Source of the DNA: Diphasiastrum complanatum
Lineage: Eukaryota; Streptophyta; Lycopodiopsida; Lycopodiales; Lycopodiaceae
NCBI GenBank assembly: GCA_029204225.1
Contig: CM055106.1
Span: 43,563,003 to 43,627,002 of the forward strand
Direction of reading: 5' to 3'
Length of the DNA stretch: 64,000 nt
The notes beneath the pieces are model-generated. The model saw nothing but the letters and a program-made list of their open reading frames with translations. It was not told where the DNA came from and did not search any database. Position numbers and translations under genes: made by a program. Of the stretch, positions 10,583-20,400 are shown in pieces (the first letter of the stretch is position 1; each line of letters opens with the position of its first letter).

Positions 10583-11559
10583 GTTTTTATTAATAAAAGA
10601 TGGGAAAACCCATCAGATTACAAAGGAATGCATGTTGAAAGAGTTTAAGGCAAATTGAGATATTGTACAACTACAACAAAGCAACAATCTCATAGAGTAT
10701 CTACATTAAGCCTATTGCTTGGTGTAAGTCGCTAGTTAAGATAGTTGGAAGTTTAGGTAGTGCAGAAAGCTATGAAGCAACTACGACACGTCAAAGTATT
10801 GCAAGTGCCTGATGATAATAAGCCGTAATGATAGATAAAGGTGAGGCACCATGTCCTTGGAGTTTCACTGCAAAACCTGCACAAGATGATAGAAAATCAT
10901 CAAATTTCTTATGCAGACATCCATATGTTTCCAAAGCAAAAGGAATAAAGTCTTCTCCAGGAGTGTGATGTAAATAATCTCGTTCTTTATCTAGAGCTGC
11001 ATGAGAAGCAGCGGCACACTGAGTAGTTCAAGTACGGCGAAGAAGGTCAGGCCGTGAAGGATCAGCAACAACAACATCCCCAAGCGTGCAAATCCCCTCG
11101 CGCGAAAGAACAAGATCAACTATAATTAAAATAATAGTGTGAGGGGGCAGCTCAAGCTGTCCGTCCGGGCAGTGCTCACGCTGTGATGGGCAGTGTAAGT
11201 CTTGCTCTGGACCCTTTTCTTTTAAAATTTCCTTCATGTTTTTTTTTTTCGGGCAGGGGTTGCGCTGCCCCATGGGCAGCCTGACCTTGCCCAAAAAAAA
11301 AACTCCCCAGTTTTTTAAATTTCCCTCCCTCCCCTTTGCCCACCCGCCCAAAACCCTGCCCTGCCCTTTGCCCACCTGCCGAGGGAAAAAACTCCCAATT
11401 TTTTCAAATTTCCCTCCCTCCTCTTTGCTCACCCGCCCAAAACCCTGCCCTGCACGCCCAAAATGCCTGCCCGCCCGCACAAATCGCTCCCTCATGCCTT
11501 GTTCTCTTTGTGCAAGAACGAACGAAGAGCCACTTCTTCATAGCCAAACTTCATTGAAG
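10573..11559 (-). mobile_element. Internally deleted non-LTR derivative with a GC-rich insert
   Basis: It shares both edges with the full element at 11,817-14,085: the low edge (GAAACTTC, a T-rich stretch and AAAAGATGGG) and the high edge (CTCCCTCATGCCTTG to CTTCATTGAAG). It keeps part of the endonuclease-like region (VDLVLSREGI, GDVVVADPSRPDLLRR at about 11,030-11,120 on the minus strand) but no RT. From about 11,125 to 11,495 the interior is a GC-rich, non-homologous segment. The unit abuts the next one directly at 11,559/11,560. Confidence 0.75.
11125..11495. repeat. GC-rich insert with about 92-bp tandem repeat
   Basis: The + strand is polypyrimidine-rich with many GGGCAG and CTGCCC words. 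Two imperfect units of about 92 bp begin near 11,291 and 11,383. Each has an A-run, ACTCCC, a T-run, TTTCCCTCCCTCC and CACCCGCCCAAAACCCTGCC. No gene family is visible; translated frames are low-complexity Pro/Lys/Ser. Confidence 0.7.
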
Positions 11560-11816
11560 AAACTTCCTGTTTTTATTCCTAAAAGATGGGGAAACCCATC
11601 AGAGTACAAAAGAATACATGCACATTTGCGGGCTCACATCACTAGTTCTCATTAGAAGGATGAGCGAACTGACGGCTCACACATTCAAGGACAATGGCTC
11701 TTCTCTCCTCCTTGCAAATGCACAAGAATCATGCTTATCTGCGCTCCCTCATGTCTTGTTCTCTTTGTGCAAGAACGAACGAAGAGTCACTTCTTCATAA
11801 CCAAACTTCATTAAAG
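11560..11816 (-). mobile_element. 257-bp internally deleted non-LTR derivative
   Basis: This keeps only the two shared edges of the element (about 55 bp at the low end and about 75 bp at the high end) around roughly 125 bp of different sequence. It is head-to-tail with its neighbours: its low edge starts right after the high edge of the previous unit, and its own high edge (CTTCATTAAAG) ends at 11,816 where the full copy begins. Confidence 0.75.
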
Positions 11817-11952
11817 ACACTTCTTGTTTTTATTCATAAAAGATGGGGAAACCCATCAGAGTACAAAGGAATGCATGTAGAAAGTGTAAGGCCATAAGGC
11901 GAATTGATATATTGTGCATCAATTATAACAAAGCAACAATCTCACAAAGTAT

Positions 11953-12450
11953 CTACATAAAGCCTACTGCTTGATGTAAGTCGCTAGTTAAGACAGTTGG
12001 AAGTCTAGGTAGTGCAGGAAGTTGTGAAGTAGCTGTTCCTGCAACTATGGCACGTTGAATTATTGCAAGTGCCTGAGTGCATTGTAAAGTGATAGAAACT
12101 CGTTGACGATAATAAGCCGTAATGATAGATACAGGTGAGGCACCATGTCCTTGGAGCTTCGCTGCAAAACCTGCACAAGATGATAGAAAATCGTCAGATT
12201 TTTTATGCAGACACCCATATGTTTCCAGGGCAAAAGGAATAAAGTCTTCTCCAGGAGTGCGATGTGAATAATCTCTCTCTTTATCTTGAGCTGCATGAGA
12301 AGCAATGACACCTTGAGTAGTTGAAGCACGGCGAAGGAGGTCTGGCCATGAAAAATCAGCAACAACAACATCCCCAAGCGCACGAATCCCCTCGCGTGAA
12401 AGAACGAGATCAACTCGATGCCGAGGCGACTGTGAATCAGACACATGCAA
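11953..12450 (-). pseudogene. C-terminal restriction-like-endonuclease-like domain
   Basis: This 165-codon frame lies downstream of the RT and of a C-x-C...H knuckle (12,552-12,603). It shows R12-x-D14, D27 in GDVVVAD, then K57 and Y61 in QDKERDY, followed by PFALETYG. The spacing fits the (R/K)PD...D...KxxxY pattern of the PD-(D/E)XK endonuclease in R2-type elements, where it nicks target DNA to prime reverse transcription. The assignment is by motif order only; a structure-based profile comparison would decide it. A degenerate second copy of this segment lies at about 10,790-11,120. Confidence 0.6.
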
Positions 12451-13067
12451 GATGTGGGTTTGCTCCTGGACAACATGAAAGCTGCACTCAATGCCAATCC
12501 GTCACGAATGGAATCATGAGTCGCAGAGTGTGTGCTCTCCACCAGAAGGGCAACATGAGATGAGTGCCAATAGAATCAAGAGGGTTACCACAGGAACATT
12601 TTGTCAAACCTACCAACACTGGATCAGGGAGACCCAACCTAAATCAAAGAGCAGTGACAAACAGCTCTGAAGAAAGGCGCAAGTGTGGAACAACAGGGTG
12701 CGCAACAAGCCAAGCACCAACACCTGGGCCTGCATAAGACAGAAGGCGAGCTCGAGTCTCATCGAAAGGTGAATTACTGAGAAGCTGAGTGAAAGCATGT
12801 GAGTGGAAGCACTCCAAAAGACACTTTTAAAAATGAGCATGCTGATGGCTAAGCAAGGTCTCAAAGGGAGGCAAAGAATCTCACACAAGTGGAGGGATGA
12901 GTCCTTGGTTGCACGAAGGTGTTGTTGGAAAGGAAGAATGCTTGTTTTTACATGAGCTACTGAATCAAGAATAATGAGCTTGTTGTCCAACTGAAACTGA
13001 GAGATAAGTGCAAAGGCAACAAGGGCCCGCCCAACTTCCCAAAAAAAAATAGTTGGAGCAATAGAAG

Positions 13068-14073
13068 CTATGCAAGTAAGACCAACAGATCCGGAAGAAG
13101 CGGGAAGAGGGACTTGTCACTTAACGAATGACAATTGGGAATATGAAAGGATTTTGAACCCGTTAAGTGACCCAAAATATATGATAAAGTATTATCAAAA
13201 TCCTGTAGCAAACCCAGAACAATATCAGGAGAGGGAAAAACACGCCGTAGAATATAACTTGTCCATTGAGTGAAACATTGAGTGAGAATCCCTAGAGCAA
13301 CTTGAGCATTGCCAAGCTTTGGTACCAAATCAACGTGACAAAGATGCACGCCCAAAGTGTCCCGCAAAGAGGAAGCCACAAAGTCCGAGAAACCTATAGG
13401 AATACTAAGCACTCGAATCCCATCAACTCGAGTATTAAAACATGTAGCTAAAGGGAGCTCAAGAAGGAGGCCCTGAGGACACCAAGCAACGCACTTAGAG
13501 GGATTCACAGTGAGGCCCAAAATTGAAAGTTGCTGAGAGAAATGTAGGAAAGCTGGTCGAAATAAATCATTAGCAGGTCCCACAATATGCGTGTCATCAA
13601 CAATAGAGGGAAACAAACAAGAAGGAAAAGCAGCAGAAGAAGCTTGCAAAGCTCGAAAGTGTGCCAAAGCAGAAAGAATACCACCCAAGAGATCACCTTG
13701 CCTGATACCATCAGCAGAAGGGATAATTGAAACATCACTTGAGCGAGAAGCATGACTAAAATATAGATGTGCATCCATGGAATAAAAAGAGTGAACAAAC
13801 GAGATGAGCTGAGCGAGTGGACCATGAGCCGCATGGGCTTCGGGAAACAGAATTGAAAGCATTTTTAACATCCACTTGAAGGACAACCCAATCTGGATGA
13901 AGATCCACGGTAGGACACAAAGCATGTACGACTGTCTCGCAACTGCTAGGAGTAGCACATCCAAACTGATGAGGAAATAGGAGAGGAATGCATTCAAAAA
14001 CATCTCTTTGTGCTCCCTCATGCCTTGCTCTCTTTGTGAAAGAACAAACAAAGAGCCACTTCTTCATAAACAA
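13068..14073 (-). pseudogene. Reverse transcriptase domain of the non-LTR element
   Basis: Motif A (LQVDVKNAFNSVSR, Asp kept) lies in the frame spanning 13,756-14,073. One frameshift near 13,840 moves the rest into the frame running to 13,068. That frame carries DGIRQGDLLGGILSALAHF (motif B), FPSIVDDTHIVGPA (motif C, both Asp kept), LGLTVNPSKCVAW (motif D), then GNAQVALGILTQCFTQW in the thumb. Retention of all catalytic Asp residues despite the frameshift indicates fairly recent decay. The frame ends at a stop before the connector region. Confidence 0.88.
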
Positions 14074-14085
14074 ACTTCATTGAAG

Positions 14086-15119
14086 GGGAATGCATTCAAG
14101 AACATCTTCATAGTCTTCATATTGACACAAAAGCTCTTATAAGCTATTTTGGCCTTTATAAACCATTTTCCATTTCTTGCTTCCAATCACCCCCAAGATT
14201 CAAGTATAGAGACGATTCATGTCTCCATAAATTTAACTCATATTTGTTCTAATTTCATGTACACTGACTTAGGGCTTTGCATCCTCGACTGTAATTCTGA
14301 ACTGAAAACTCGGATAATCTTTAGTGAGTAATCAACAATTGCTCCCATTTGGAACTTCGTAAAGGTAAACATAATCCCCACCAAGGCAGATTGTCTAATC
14401 ACTAGGTTTCCAGATTCGGTAAAAGCTTTCATCATCAGCACATTGATTTCAACTCAAAAATGGGTATGATACTAAAGGTAAACTTTGGATTGGCAATTAT
14501 GTTCTCGATTGTTCTTGAACACATTTCAAATCAGTCTTTGCTCATCATTAGAATGCATGGCTTCTTTATCTCTCAATAGATGTTGTATGGTGTTTTTTTG
14601 GTATGTGTAAAGCTAAAATCCAAGGAGAGAATTCTTGGGTGCAAAACTTTCCTACCAAGATCCTTTTTGAGGCAGTTTTATTGATTAGAGACTTAAAGGT
14701 TTCTTAAGACACACAAGAAACATTATTTATTGAGTGAAAATGACTATTAAAGTTGATTAAGAATCAGATTCATAATATGTCTGTAGACAAGAAATATTCT
14801 ACTTGCTAAATGTAGAGCAAAATTCTAGAAGCTCCAACTCAAGTTCAACATGTAGCTACTTTAATATTTCAAAATGTCAACCATTTGAAAAGTTGGAATT
14901 TTTTTGGATACTTTTCCATCAAAACTTAGAATAAATGAAAGATTGTGGTCAATCTAATGTGAGATCAAATCTCTTGAAATATGGAGCCATCTCCAATATT
15001 ATAGAAACTTGTGAATGAAGGGTCCACCCACCTTTTGTTGTCTTGTTACTCGTAGAAATTTTATGAGAAAATTTCACATTCAGAATCTTGCATAGATCTC
15101 CAGGCATTTATCAAATAAA
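14086..15119. other. Second copy of the unassigned 1-kb module
   Basis: Homologous to 8,442-9,479. Here the minus-strand frame 14,238-14,441 (67 codons, GIMFTFTKFQMGAIVDYSLK) is open. Its function is unknown and no family is recognised. Confidence 0.5.
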
Positions 15120-15275
15120 ACAAACACAAACACGCCCACGCACATGCCCACGCCCACGCCCACACCCACACACCAACACATTGATATGTATGTCTATATA
15201 TACACACCCGCATATGTACACCCACATGTGTACATATGTGGTTGTTTGTATATATACATACATATAAATGTGTTG

Positions 15276-15306
<31 letters not shown>

Positions 15307-15560
15307 CACACACACATACGCGTGTGTGTAAATAGGTTTTATATATTTGGCTTCAAAGTTTAGAAAGACCATATGTTACTTTGAAAGGTCATTTCCTCTT
15401 TTACACACACACATTTATATGTACGTATGTATAAACACACCCACATATGTACATATGTGGGTGTATTTATGCATACATACATATAAATGTGTTGATGTGT
15501 GTGTGTGTACATATGTACATATGTGGGTTTTGTATATGTACATACATATAAATGTGTGTG
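15120..15560. repeat. CA/TG repeats with near-perfect 80-bp palindrome
   Basis: The region around 15,410-15,490 is a near-perfect palindrome of about 80 bp centred on ACATATGTACATATGT, with roughly three mismatches between 40-nt arms. It is flanked by CA/TG runs and by the same TTTAGAAAG-containing spacers as at 9,480-9,965. Confidence 0.85.
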
Positions 15561-15955
15561 TATAAAATAGGTTTATATACCTGACTTCAAAATTTAGAAA
15601 GGTCATATCACACCTCTATATGTATTTTACTAAGGTTTTGAAGTGTAGAAAGGTGATATGTCAAACTAAAAGAGTCAAATCACGATGTATAAAATGTGAA
15701 GAGAGGGGAGGAGATGAGCGCATCACAATTGCACAAGAGAGAGAGGCGTTGATTTTTCATCTTTTAGGATTTTTTTAGGTTTTCTTAGATTTGAGATGAA
15801 AAATAACAATAATGTGAGTTGAGAGAGAGAGAGAGATTAAATGAACATAGCTCCGGTTGACAAGTCAAGATCAAACCTTTTAAACACTTTAGTCATAAAC
15901 CAACAAGAAAAACATAGCTGAAAAGTATACAGTACTCATAAAACACCATAAAGCA
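15561..15955. other. Spacer with GA-rich tracts, no gene seen
   Basis: It contains GAGAGAGAGAGA tracts and A+T-rich DNA. It is homologous to 25,695-25,975 (which starts directly against an RT fragment) and 51,330-51,723. Confidence 0.6.
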
Positions 15956-15959
15956 AAAC

Positions 15960-16160
15960 CTATTTCAAGGCATCCAGCTGGTACCTGCCACCATCCCACC
16001 ACACAAAACTGTGCAAGTTAGCACAATGGGGAACGTGAATAAGAGCCTCCCAATGGGTAATTCCAGGATTAGCCATGTATTGGCTGAGTGAGCTAACAAC
16101 AAAAGAGATATTTGGTCTTGTACAGACCATTGCATACATTCTTGGTTTCATCAACCTCAT
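15960..16160 (-). pseudogene. Copia RT/RNase H junction fragment, opposite strand
   Basis: A minus-strand 66-codon frame reads MYAMVCTRPNISFVVSSLSQ then YMANPGITHWEALIHV, the conserved copia segment between RT and RNase H. It comes from a different copia family than the + strand remnants (which read YAMVCTRPDLAYAVSTLA) and is only a short piece. The copy at 51,728-51,928 is intact; the module at 25.7-26.3 kb lacks it. Confidence 0.85.
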
Positions 16161-16189
16161 CCACTAGAATACTCAGATGGTATCCAATA

Positions 16190-16560
16190 TATATATACAT
16201 GATATTACAGGTGTGCAAATGTGAAAGTACAGAGTGGATGTATTGTCTGTAAGAGGTCGTGGGTGGCTGCAGTCATTGTCAATCTGTTAGCACAGCTGCA
16301 TGTGGTGAGGTTGAAAAGGGTGCGACGTCAGTCAGTACTAAAGTGAACGTTGGTGATGATGCGAAAAGTGCGTCACTTCTTATGAACAGCCTTAGGATTA
16401 GATTTACAGGGTGCCTTTGCTTTTAGGGCACCTTTAGCATTCTGTAAGATAGTGTCCCCTTTTCACCTATGACCATAACATGTGTAAGAACACAGTGTCG
16501 CGATTCATTCGTCTTTTCTTCGTCTGTGCGAATTTGCGTGTAAATATGCAAACTGCGTGA
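16190..16560 (+). other. Conserved block with exon-like Cys-rich segment
   Basis: After ATATTACAG comes VCKCESTEWMYCL followed by GTAAG, and then a longer open stretch containing CSHCQSVSTAACGEVEKGAT that ends in a stop near 16,425. The acceptor-exon-donor look may be chance. The block is almost identical at 26,342-26,700 and 51,964-52,328. A short hairpin (GGTGCC / GGGCACC) lies near 16,410-16,435. No gene family is recognised. Confidence 0.3.
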
Positions 16561-17842
16561 CAACGTTAGTAAATATGCATCATGAATGGAGGCAGACTAA
16601 AATGGGATTTAGGAGAGTAGAAGGAGTAAATCCAACACTCTCTTGCATGACACAATCTCTCTATGTAGTGCATTTACGTTTGAGTTTCAATACCAATAAC
16701 ATCTTAGAGATTGTGTGGTTTGTCAATATCGGTTATGAAGAATATCTCAATAATCACAAGTCATATCCTTTTATTAACTTTAAGGTTCAAAGGTTGATTC
16801 CACTGGTGTGCATTGGAAAGGACGTATAAGAGAAAAATCAATCAACGTTTCAATGTGTCTCTCACCGATTGTAGTGAAGAATATAGGAGTTGCATTGTCA
16901 AATGAGATTTCCATTCCATGTGTTCTTTTGATAAAGAAATGGACAAATGTATCATTGATGTTAAACAACATCAATTTATTGCATGCACAAATTCATACTT
17001 ATTTTAAGTATCTAATTAATGCTTATGCTAGAGACAAAAGCATGCATGTTGTCAATGGCTTAGTTTATGGTGAGATGTAATGGGAATTGTACAAAAGCAA
17101 ATTACAATTTTTTTATTTGGAGATTGTTTTTCTTACTTGCGTTCTACAATATACGAAAAAAAAAAATCATACACATCGCAATTATCACCATGGACAAGCG
17201 TTGTTTTGTCTAATATGTGAACTTTCAAATGTTCTTTCTTTGCAATAAGCTATTGTAAAAAAGGTATTATGCTAGTGCTCATGAAGTTTAGGAAATGGAT
17301 TCTCATATTAAGATATGAGCAACAATGTTGATGATTGTTAGCACAAATTTTCAACGTATCAATGCAAGAAAATACAATATTGCATGCATGTCACCAATAA
17401 TCAGAACAGATTGTGCGGAAAGAGATTCATATTTTGATGTTGTTTCAAAGAAAAACATATGGATAAATACTTAAAATATTACATAATCATATGCTTTATT
17501 GAAGGGTTCACGATGGTTGCAGCTCCAGATATTTCAGTTTGCTGAGGAGGAAGAAAATTACTCTGATAAAGTTTGACATAAATCCAACCACATTATTGTC
17601 GTTTAAGTTTTTCAAGGGTGTACAGTACCTATTTCGACTCTCTAAGTGTCTTAATTTTACGTTACAATTCTTGGTTTAATTCCTTGTCGGCTCATTGCCA
17701 TCTCTATTCACATCAATACTGTAGTAGTCTCTTGACCGCTAGTAGATGCAGCTAGTAACTATCATTGTGTACTCAATTAAAAATCTCACACACAGCGACA
17801 GGCTGAGAATTAGAGGTGAAATGTAGTTGATTAACCACCCAA
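16561..17842. other. Downstream flank of GRP copy A
   Basis: DNA 3' of the GRP gene, homologous to 26,695-27,989, 52,328-53,610 and 61,991-63,180. Open frames of 60-90 codons on both strands are maintained because the copies are nearly identical. None resembles a known family, so I call no gene here. Confidence 0.6.
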
Positions 17843-18583
17843 TCACTGTCCATTTCTGGGAGCAATATTAATTTCCATTACCTTTTCCTCTCCTTCTACC
17901 TTTGCCAGCACCATGTCCCGCCCCTTCATCTTTTCCAGGCCATTTTCGTCTCCCCCTGAGCCACCGCCTCCTGCTCTATTTCCTTGACCACTGCCACCTC
18001 TAGAACCACCTGTAGCACCACTACCAATATGTCCACCTCCAGCTCCACCGCCTTGCCCAACAGCACCTTCGCCACCTAAATCAGAACCACTACCGTTTGC
18101 ATTTCCAGCTCCCAGATCTTGACCAGAGCCAGAACCTCTATCATGAGCACTTGTAGCTCCATTGTGTATGCGAACGCCTATTCGAGTTCCAATTTCTGTG
18201 CCGGCACCGTTTTCTAGACCCACTCCGATGCCATTTCCGAGACCCAATCCAATATTGTTATTCTCATGACCAAGGTCAAGTCCAATTCCAAATTTCTTTC
18301 GATCGATTGAATTTAATCCATGATCTGGACTTCGACTTTGGCTGTCGGCGTAGTATTTGGAATTATCAGAGCTGCCAGCTCCGTGATGTGATGATGCCTC
18401 GGACGTTGTTGCAGCAGCATTAGGTTGTGAGTAACGTAGAACCGTCCGCACGGGCTGAAAGGTGTTATCGCGGTCATGCACTAATTCCACACAAAGCAAC
18501 CATATACAAGCGATGAAAAGCAATAACTTTCTTTTAGCTACCTCATTTCTATCCATCTTGCCAATTCGTACTACTATTGTCAT
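17843..18583 (-). CDS. Secreted glycine-rich protein, copy A (altered C-terminus)
   Basis: A single-exon frame of 246 codons, or 238 if the second Met (MDRNEVAKRK) is the start. A hydrophobic signal peptide (LLLFIACIWLLCVELVH) precedes a polar region and then Gly-rich repeats (GLGLGNGIGVGLENGAG and GGX blocks). Compared with copy B (27,990-28,802), an internal deletion after GGDENG removes the TVTGKGDGNGSGSGKG segment and shifts the frame. The end therefore becomes charged and Gly-poor (MVLAKVEGEEKVMEINIAP). A cell-wall or apoplastic structural role is usual for such proteins but is inferred only from composition. Confidence 0.7.
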   Translation of the reverse strand: MTIVVRIGKMDRNEVAKRKLLLFIACIWLLCVELVHDRDNTFQPVRTVLRYSQPNAAATTSEASSHHGAGSSDNSKYYADSQSRSPDHGLNSIDRKKFGIGLDLGHENNNIGLGLGNGIGVGLENGAGTEIGTRIGVRIHNGATSAHDRGSGSGQDLGAGNANGSGSDLGGEGAVGQGGGAGGGHIGSGATGGSRGGSGQGNRAGGGGSGGDENGLEKMKGRDMVLAKVEGEEKVMEINIAPRNGQ

Positions 18584-19194
18584 GAAAGATTCAACAGATT
18601 CATAAACAATACTACAGAAATTGATCAGATATTGGCTCGTGGACTTGAGATGCTATAATCCTTTGAAAAGCCTGACTGATAATGTTAGTCGAGAGTTAGA
18701 GCTTAAGTTATACCACCTCGCTCGGTCTCGCTCGCTGCAATTTCCTCCAGGGTGCTCCAATAAGACTCGACAACCTAATCTTCTAGATCTTCTGGCCCTA
18801 TAATACACAAAATTCTCGATGAATCATCATCATCTGGGGCTTGAGGCGCAGTTGATACACCAGCGCTAGCATAGCAAGGAGACGCTAAAATATCTTTTCA
18901 AGGCCTTTCCACTCAAATATCTTCCTCGACACTAAATTATCTTTTCAAGGCCTTTCCACTCTTTTTTGTCTAAGGACTATAAGCATTCGCATCTTCACAG
19001 CTTGGGGGGGACTCAAATGCACTCCTCTCAAATGGAATCTTTACTTGACAGGGCGGGGGTGGAGGTCCCCCATATGCATCCGAGGACGTTTCGCTGAGGA
19101 AGGGCTTTCATCCAAGAATGGTAGCCTAAGGCAGAAGTTCCCTCCTACCATGGAACAGTCAAGGATGCGGATCTTCCTTGACACTAAAATATCT
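18584..19194 (-). promoter_or_regulatory. Upstream region of GRP copy A with direct repeats
   Basis: This flank is shared by three full GRP copies (also 28,803-29,409 and 54,352-54,879). It contains a direct repeat: ATCTTTTCAAGGCCTTTCC occurs at about 18,890 and 18,946, with CTTCC(T/C)(C/T)GACACTAAA nearby and again near 19,170. No convincing TATA box was pinpointed. The role as promoter is inferred from position. Confidence 0.4.
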
Positions 19195-20400
19195 TTCTTC
19201 AAGTAGAAGCAGGGAATGCAAGAATTAGTTCCAACAACTCCCATCCCCATCGACAGACCTCAACCTACAACTGTTCCGACAATCGAAGATACCCATGTCA
19301 CACAATAAGGAAAATCATCATCTCAGCAATTGACTTTTGTTCGAAGATTTGTCCAACATCGACAAGAGCCTGATCGTTACATCCCTTAGGCTTTCATCAG
19401 TTACGACGGACCGACCTTAACAGTAGAAGCTTTGTTGAATTCGAATGCAGACAACTAGTGCACTGCCATGCATGTATAATTACTGATGAAGAACAAGAGC
19501 TGGCATCTTGTTGAAGCTCCTCCTTTTGCAAAGATTATCAACACTAAGTGGATCTTTAAGTTGAAGTTCAATCCACACAATTTGATAGCCAAATGGAAAG
19601 CTCGACTAGTCGTGAAAGGATACGAACAAACCTATGCAATTCACTACACAAAGACTTTCAGTCCAGTTGTAAGACTTCAGTCAATTTGGTCTTTACTTGC
19701 TATCGCAGCTGCTGAAGATCTAGAACTTCATCAGATGGATGTTCAGACTGCTTTTCTGAATGGATACATATAAGAAAATATTTACATCTAGCAACCCAAA
19801 GGTTACATCCTTCAAGGCCAAGAACAAAAAGTGTGTAAGTTGCAGAAAGCTCCCGGTCCAAGGGCCTAGTTCAATAGAATCAATCAATTCTTGTTGTAGC
19901 ATGACTTCATTCCTAACTCTGCTGACTCTAATGTCTATCTCAAACATAGAGACTCAAGCTATGTCATAATAACTCTATATTTTCATGATTCTTTGATCAT
20001 CAACAATTCGAATCAGTTCATGAGACAAAGTCGCTATTGTGGAAGGAATTCAAAATGACCGATTCAGGCCCTATACATTACCTTCTCGGAATCGAGATAA
20101 CCAAAGAAAGAGTAAATAGAAGTATTACAATAAGCCAAGAAAGGTGTCTGACAAGTGTACTCTACAGGTATGGCATGGAAAACTACAAGTCAATAGACTC
20201 TCCTATGGATCTAGGATTCAAATTGTCGAAGGACATGTGCCAACGACTGAAGTAGAGAAGGGGATGTGCAAATACCCCTATCAACTGATAGTTGGATTGA
20301 TCATGTATGCCATGGTCTGCACACGACCCGATCTTGCCTATGCAGTTAGCACATTGGCATAAGCATTACTAAGGGTAGTAAGATACATTCAAGCATCTAA
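19195..20400 (+). pseudogene. Second copia linker/RT remnant, abutting the GRP upstream region
   Basis: It begins in the integrase-RT linker (RRFVQHRQEPDRY-like) and continues through [36 protein letters not shown] and YAMVCTRPDLAYAVS. The catalytic motif reads YFHDSL, so one of the two active-site Asp residues is lost. Internal stops and a deletion around 19,850 add to the decay. The join to GRP upstream DNA is at about 19,195. Confidence 0.9.

Larger units (their letters stand above)
11817..14085 (-). mobile_element. Non-LTR retrotransposon, most complete copy (RT plus RLE-like C-terminus)
   Basis: The minus strand encodes in order: RT motif 2 region (PHQFGCATPSSCETVVHALC), motif A, motif B, motif C, thumb, a block ARLLSYAGPGVGAWLVARPV to LRLSSELFVTALRFRLGLP, a CSCGNPLDSIGTHL knuckle, and an endonuclease-like domain. 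This order matches eukaryotic non-LTR retrotransposons whose endonuclease is C-terminal. RT sequence upstream of motif 2 is absent, so the 5' edge lies inside the RT and the copy is 5'-truncated. Several frameshifts make it non-functional as it stands. Confidence 0.85.

Noticed and set aside
11236-11655. A 139-codon + strand frame across the GC-rich insert
   Set aside because: Low-complexity Pro/Lys/Ser translation of a tandem repeat that runs through the element edge; no domain.
11817-14085. Group II intron or retron RT
   Set aside because: The motif context (HQFG..., AFNSVSR, GIRQGD, IVDDTHI plus C-terminal knuckle and endonuclease-like part) fits eukaryotic non-LTR elements; no maturase domain or intron RNA features were seen.
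16557-17080. Overlapping open frames on both strands downstream of GRP, repeated four times
   Set aside because: They overlap each other antisense, have no recognisable motif, and their conservation follows from duplication.
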